Shown piece after piece: positions 5,505 to 6,055 of a DNA stretch of 6,055 bases. The stretch lies in NCBI GenBank assembly GCA_002348825.1, contig DEBN01000081.1, positions 3,056 through 9,110 on the forward strand, written 5' to 3'. The notes under the pieces were generated by a model. That model worked only from the letters and a program-made list of their open reading frames with translations. It was not told where the DNA came from and ran no database searches. The number at the start of each line of letters is the position of its first letter. Within the stretch, counting starts at the first letter, position 1. Both the position numbers and the translations under genes were made by a program. This DNA comes from Gammaproteobacteria bacterium UBA2955 (GTDB lineage: Bacteria; Pseudomonadota; Gammaproteobacteria; Pseudomonadales; Azotimanducaceae).

Positions 5505-6055
5505 TGTGCTGCCTCCGCGCCGCTAATCGGAAGGCTCAACATATCGATAGATGCCTGTTGTCGTGCCATGCGAATGCCTTGTCGAACCGAGCCTTCGTAG
5601 CTGTCGTCAACCGCTTGGTATCGACCCGCGTCAACGTTCCACATACCGGTTTCCTCTCCGTCTGGGGTTTGATACACGAGTGCTATACGACCAACTTTGA
5701 GCATATCGACCTGTCGCTCAACACCATCCAGCATGATCGTTGTGCCATAGGTCTCCATGGTCCGGCCATATTCGTTTTCGATTTGGAAGGCTCGCAGCAC
5801 TTGAGAGAATTTCTCAGACACAGCGACATCGGCACGGTCCATAATCTCGCGCAGACGTTCAATCCGAGCTCGACGCTCATCGAGCAAAAACGGCACGTCG
5901 AGTTCTACAAACTGCTCTATGCCATCGATCATGCGCAACATCAGCGGCGTGATCTGCCGCTCGATAACGGTTACTTCATCGATAGACGATGAAAGTTGCG
6001 CCATTTCACGTTCTTGGTTAGCGATCTGCTTTTCCAGCTGACGGTTGTAAACCCT
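5501..6055 (-). CDS. DUF3450-family periplasmic protein (N-terminus outside window)
   Basis: First visible gene of the TonB2-type operon. The frame is open to the right edge, giving 184 residues; family members are about 250 with a signal peptide and coiled coil, so the N-terminus is missing. The ATG at 6004 is internal: 17 further in-frame codons upstream encode YNRQLEKQIANQERE, typical of the family. Using numbering from that ATG, visible parts are a helical charged region (1-85, with RMIDGIEQFVELDVPFLLDE at 24-43) and a beta-rich end with VDMLKVGRIALVYQ (99-112) and GMWNVDAGRYQAV (120-132). This end resembles a segment of the next protein. Its stop overlaps the ttpC-like start by 4 bases. 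The function is unknown; genetic linkage suggests a periplasmic partner of the TonB complex. Confidence 0.9.
   Translation of the reverse strand, partial: RVYNRQLEKQIANQEREMAQLSSSIDEVTVIERQITPLMLRMIDGIEQFVELDVPFLLDERRARIERLREIMDRADVAVSEKFSQVLRAFQIENEYGRTMETYGTTIMLDGVERQVDMLKVGRIALVYQTPDGEETGMWNVDAGRYQAVDDSYEGSVRQGIRMARQQASIDMLSLPISGAEAAQ
5512..5516 (-). promoter_or_regulatory. Ribosome binding site of the ttpC-like gene
   Basis: GGAGG on the minus strand, inside the end of the DUF3450 gene and 7 bases before the ATG at 5504. This spacing decides for the first of three in-frame ATG codons (5504, 5495, 5489). Confidence 0.65.

Noticed and set aside
5101..5526. 141-residue plus-strand frame rich in Ser and Arg
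   Set aside because: It is the mirror of the charged coiled-coil codons of the TtpC-like gene and resembles no known protein.
5504..5992. 162-residue open frame on the plus strand
   Set aside because: It lies antisense to the DUF3450 gene, which is clearly a real protein; no recognisable family or good ribosome binding site was seen.

Overview
The window is a densely packed stretch of a bacterial chromosome with every gene on the minus strand, so the genes read from right to left. Protein similarities (E. coli-like riboflavin synthase, a TonB2/TtpC-type energy-transduction cluster) and the moderate base composition suggest a gammaproteobacterium, plausibly marine. That placement is inference; no rRNA or other lineage marker is present. 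No tRNA, CRISPR, insertion sequence or phage feature was found.

Right and centre (about 6055 to 1089): six tightly spaced genes appear to form one operon. In order of transcription they are a DUF3450 periplasmic coiled-coil protein (N-terminus cut by the window edge), a large TtpC-like MotA/TolQ/ExbB protein with its own periplasmic extension, a short ExbB2-like channel protein, ExbD, a short TonB, and a secreted TPR protein. This is the layout of the TonB2-type systems known from Vibrio and relatives. Proton flow through the ExbB/ExbD channel is expected to energise TonB, which opens outer-membrane receptors. TtpC, DUF3450 and the TPR protein are the accessory parts. No receptor gene is visible, so the substrate is unknown, and the operon promoter lies outside the window.

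Left (about 1066 to 1): a strong rho-independent terminator follows the TPR gene. It lies only 15 bases before the start of ribE (riboflavin synthase), so it sits inside the ribE leader. ribE is followed after 2 bases by pyrF, an OMP decarboxylase of subfamily 2, cut by the left edge.

The most interesting points are: clear internal homology between the DUF3450 protein and the periplasmic part of the TtpC-like protein, suggesting duplication and fusion; two different ExbB-type channels in one operon, one with an altered third membrane helix; the terminator in the ribE leader, with a possible promoter upstream of it; and a subfamily-2 pyrF in an apparently gammaproteobacterial setting. The TonB operon is a recognisable system, not a wholly new one, but its accessory proteins are poorly understood.
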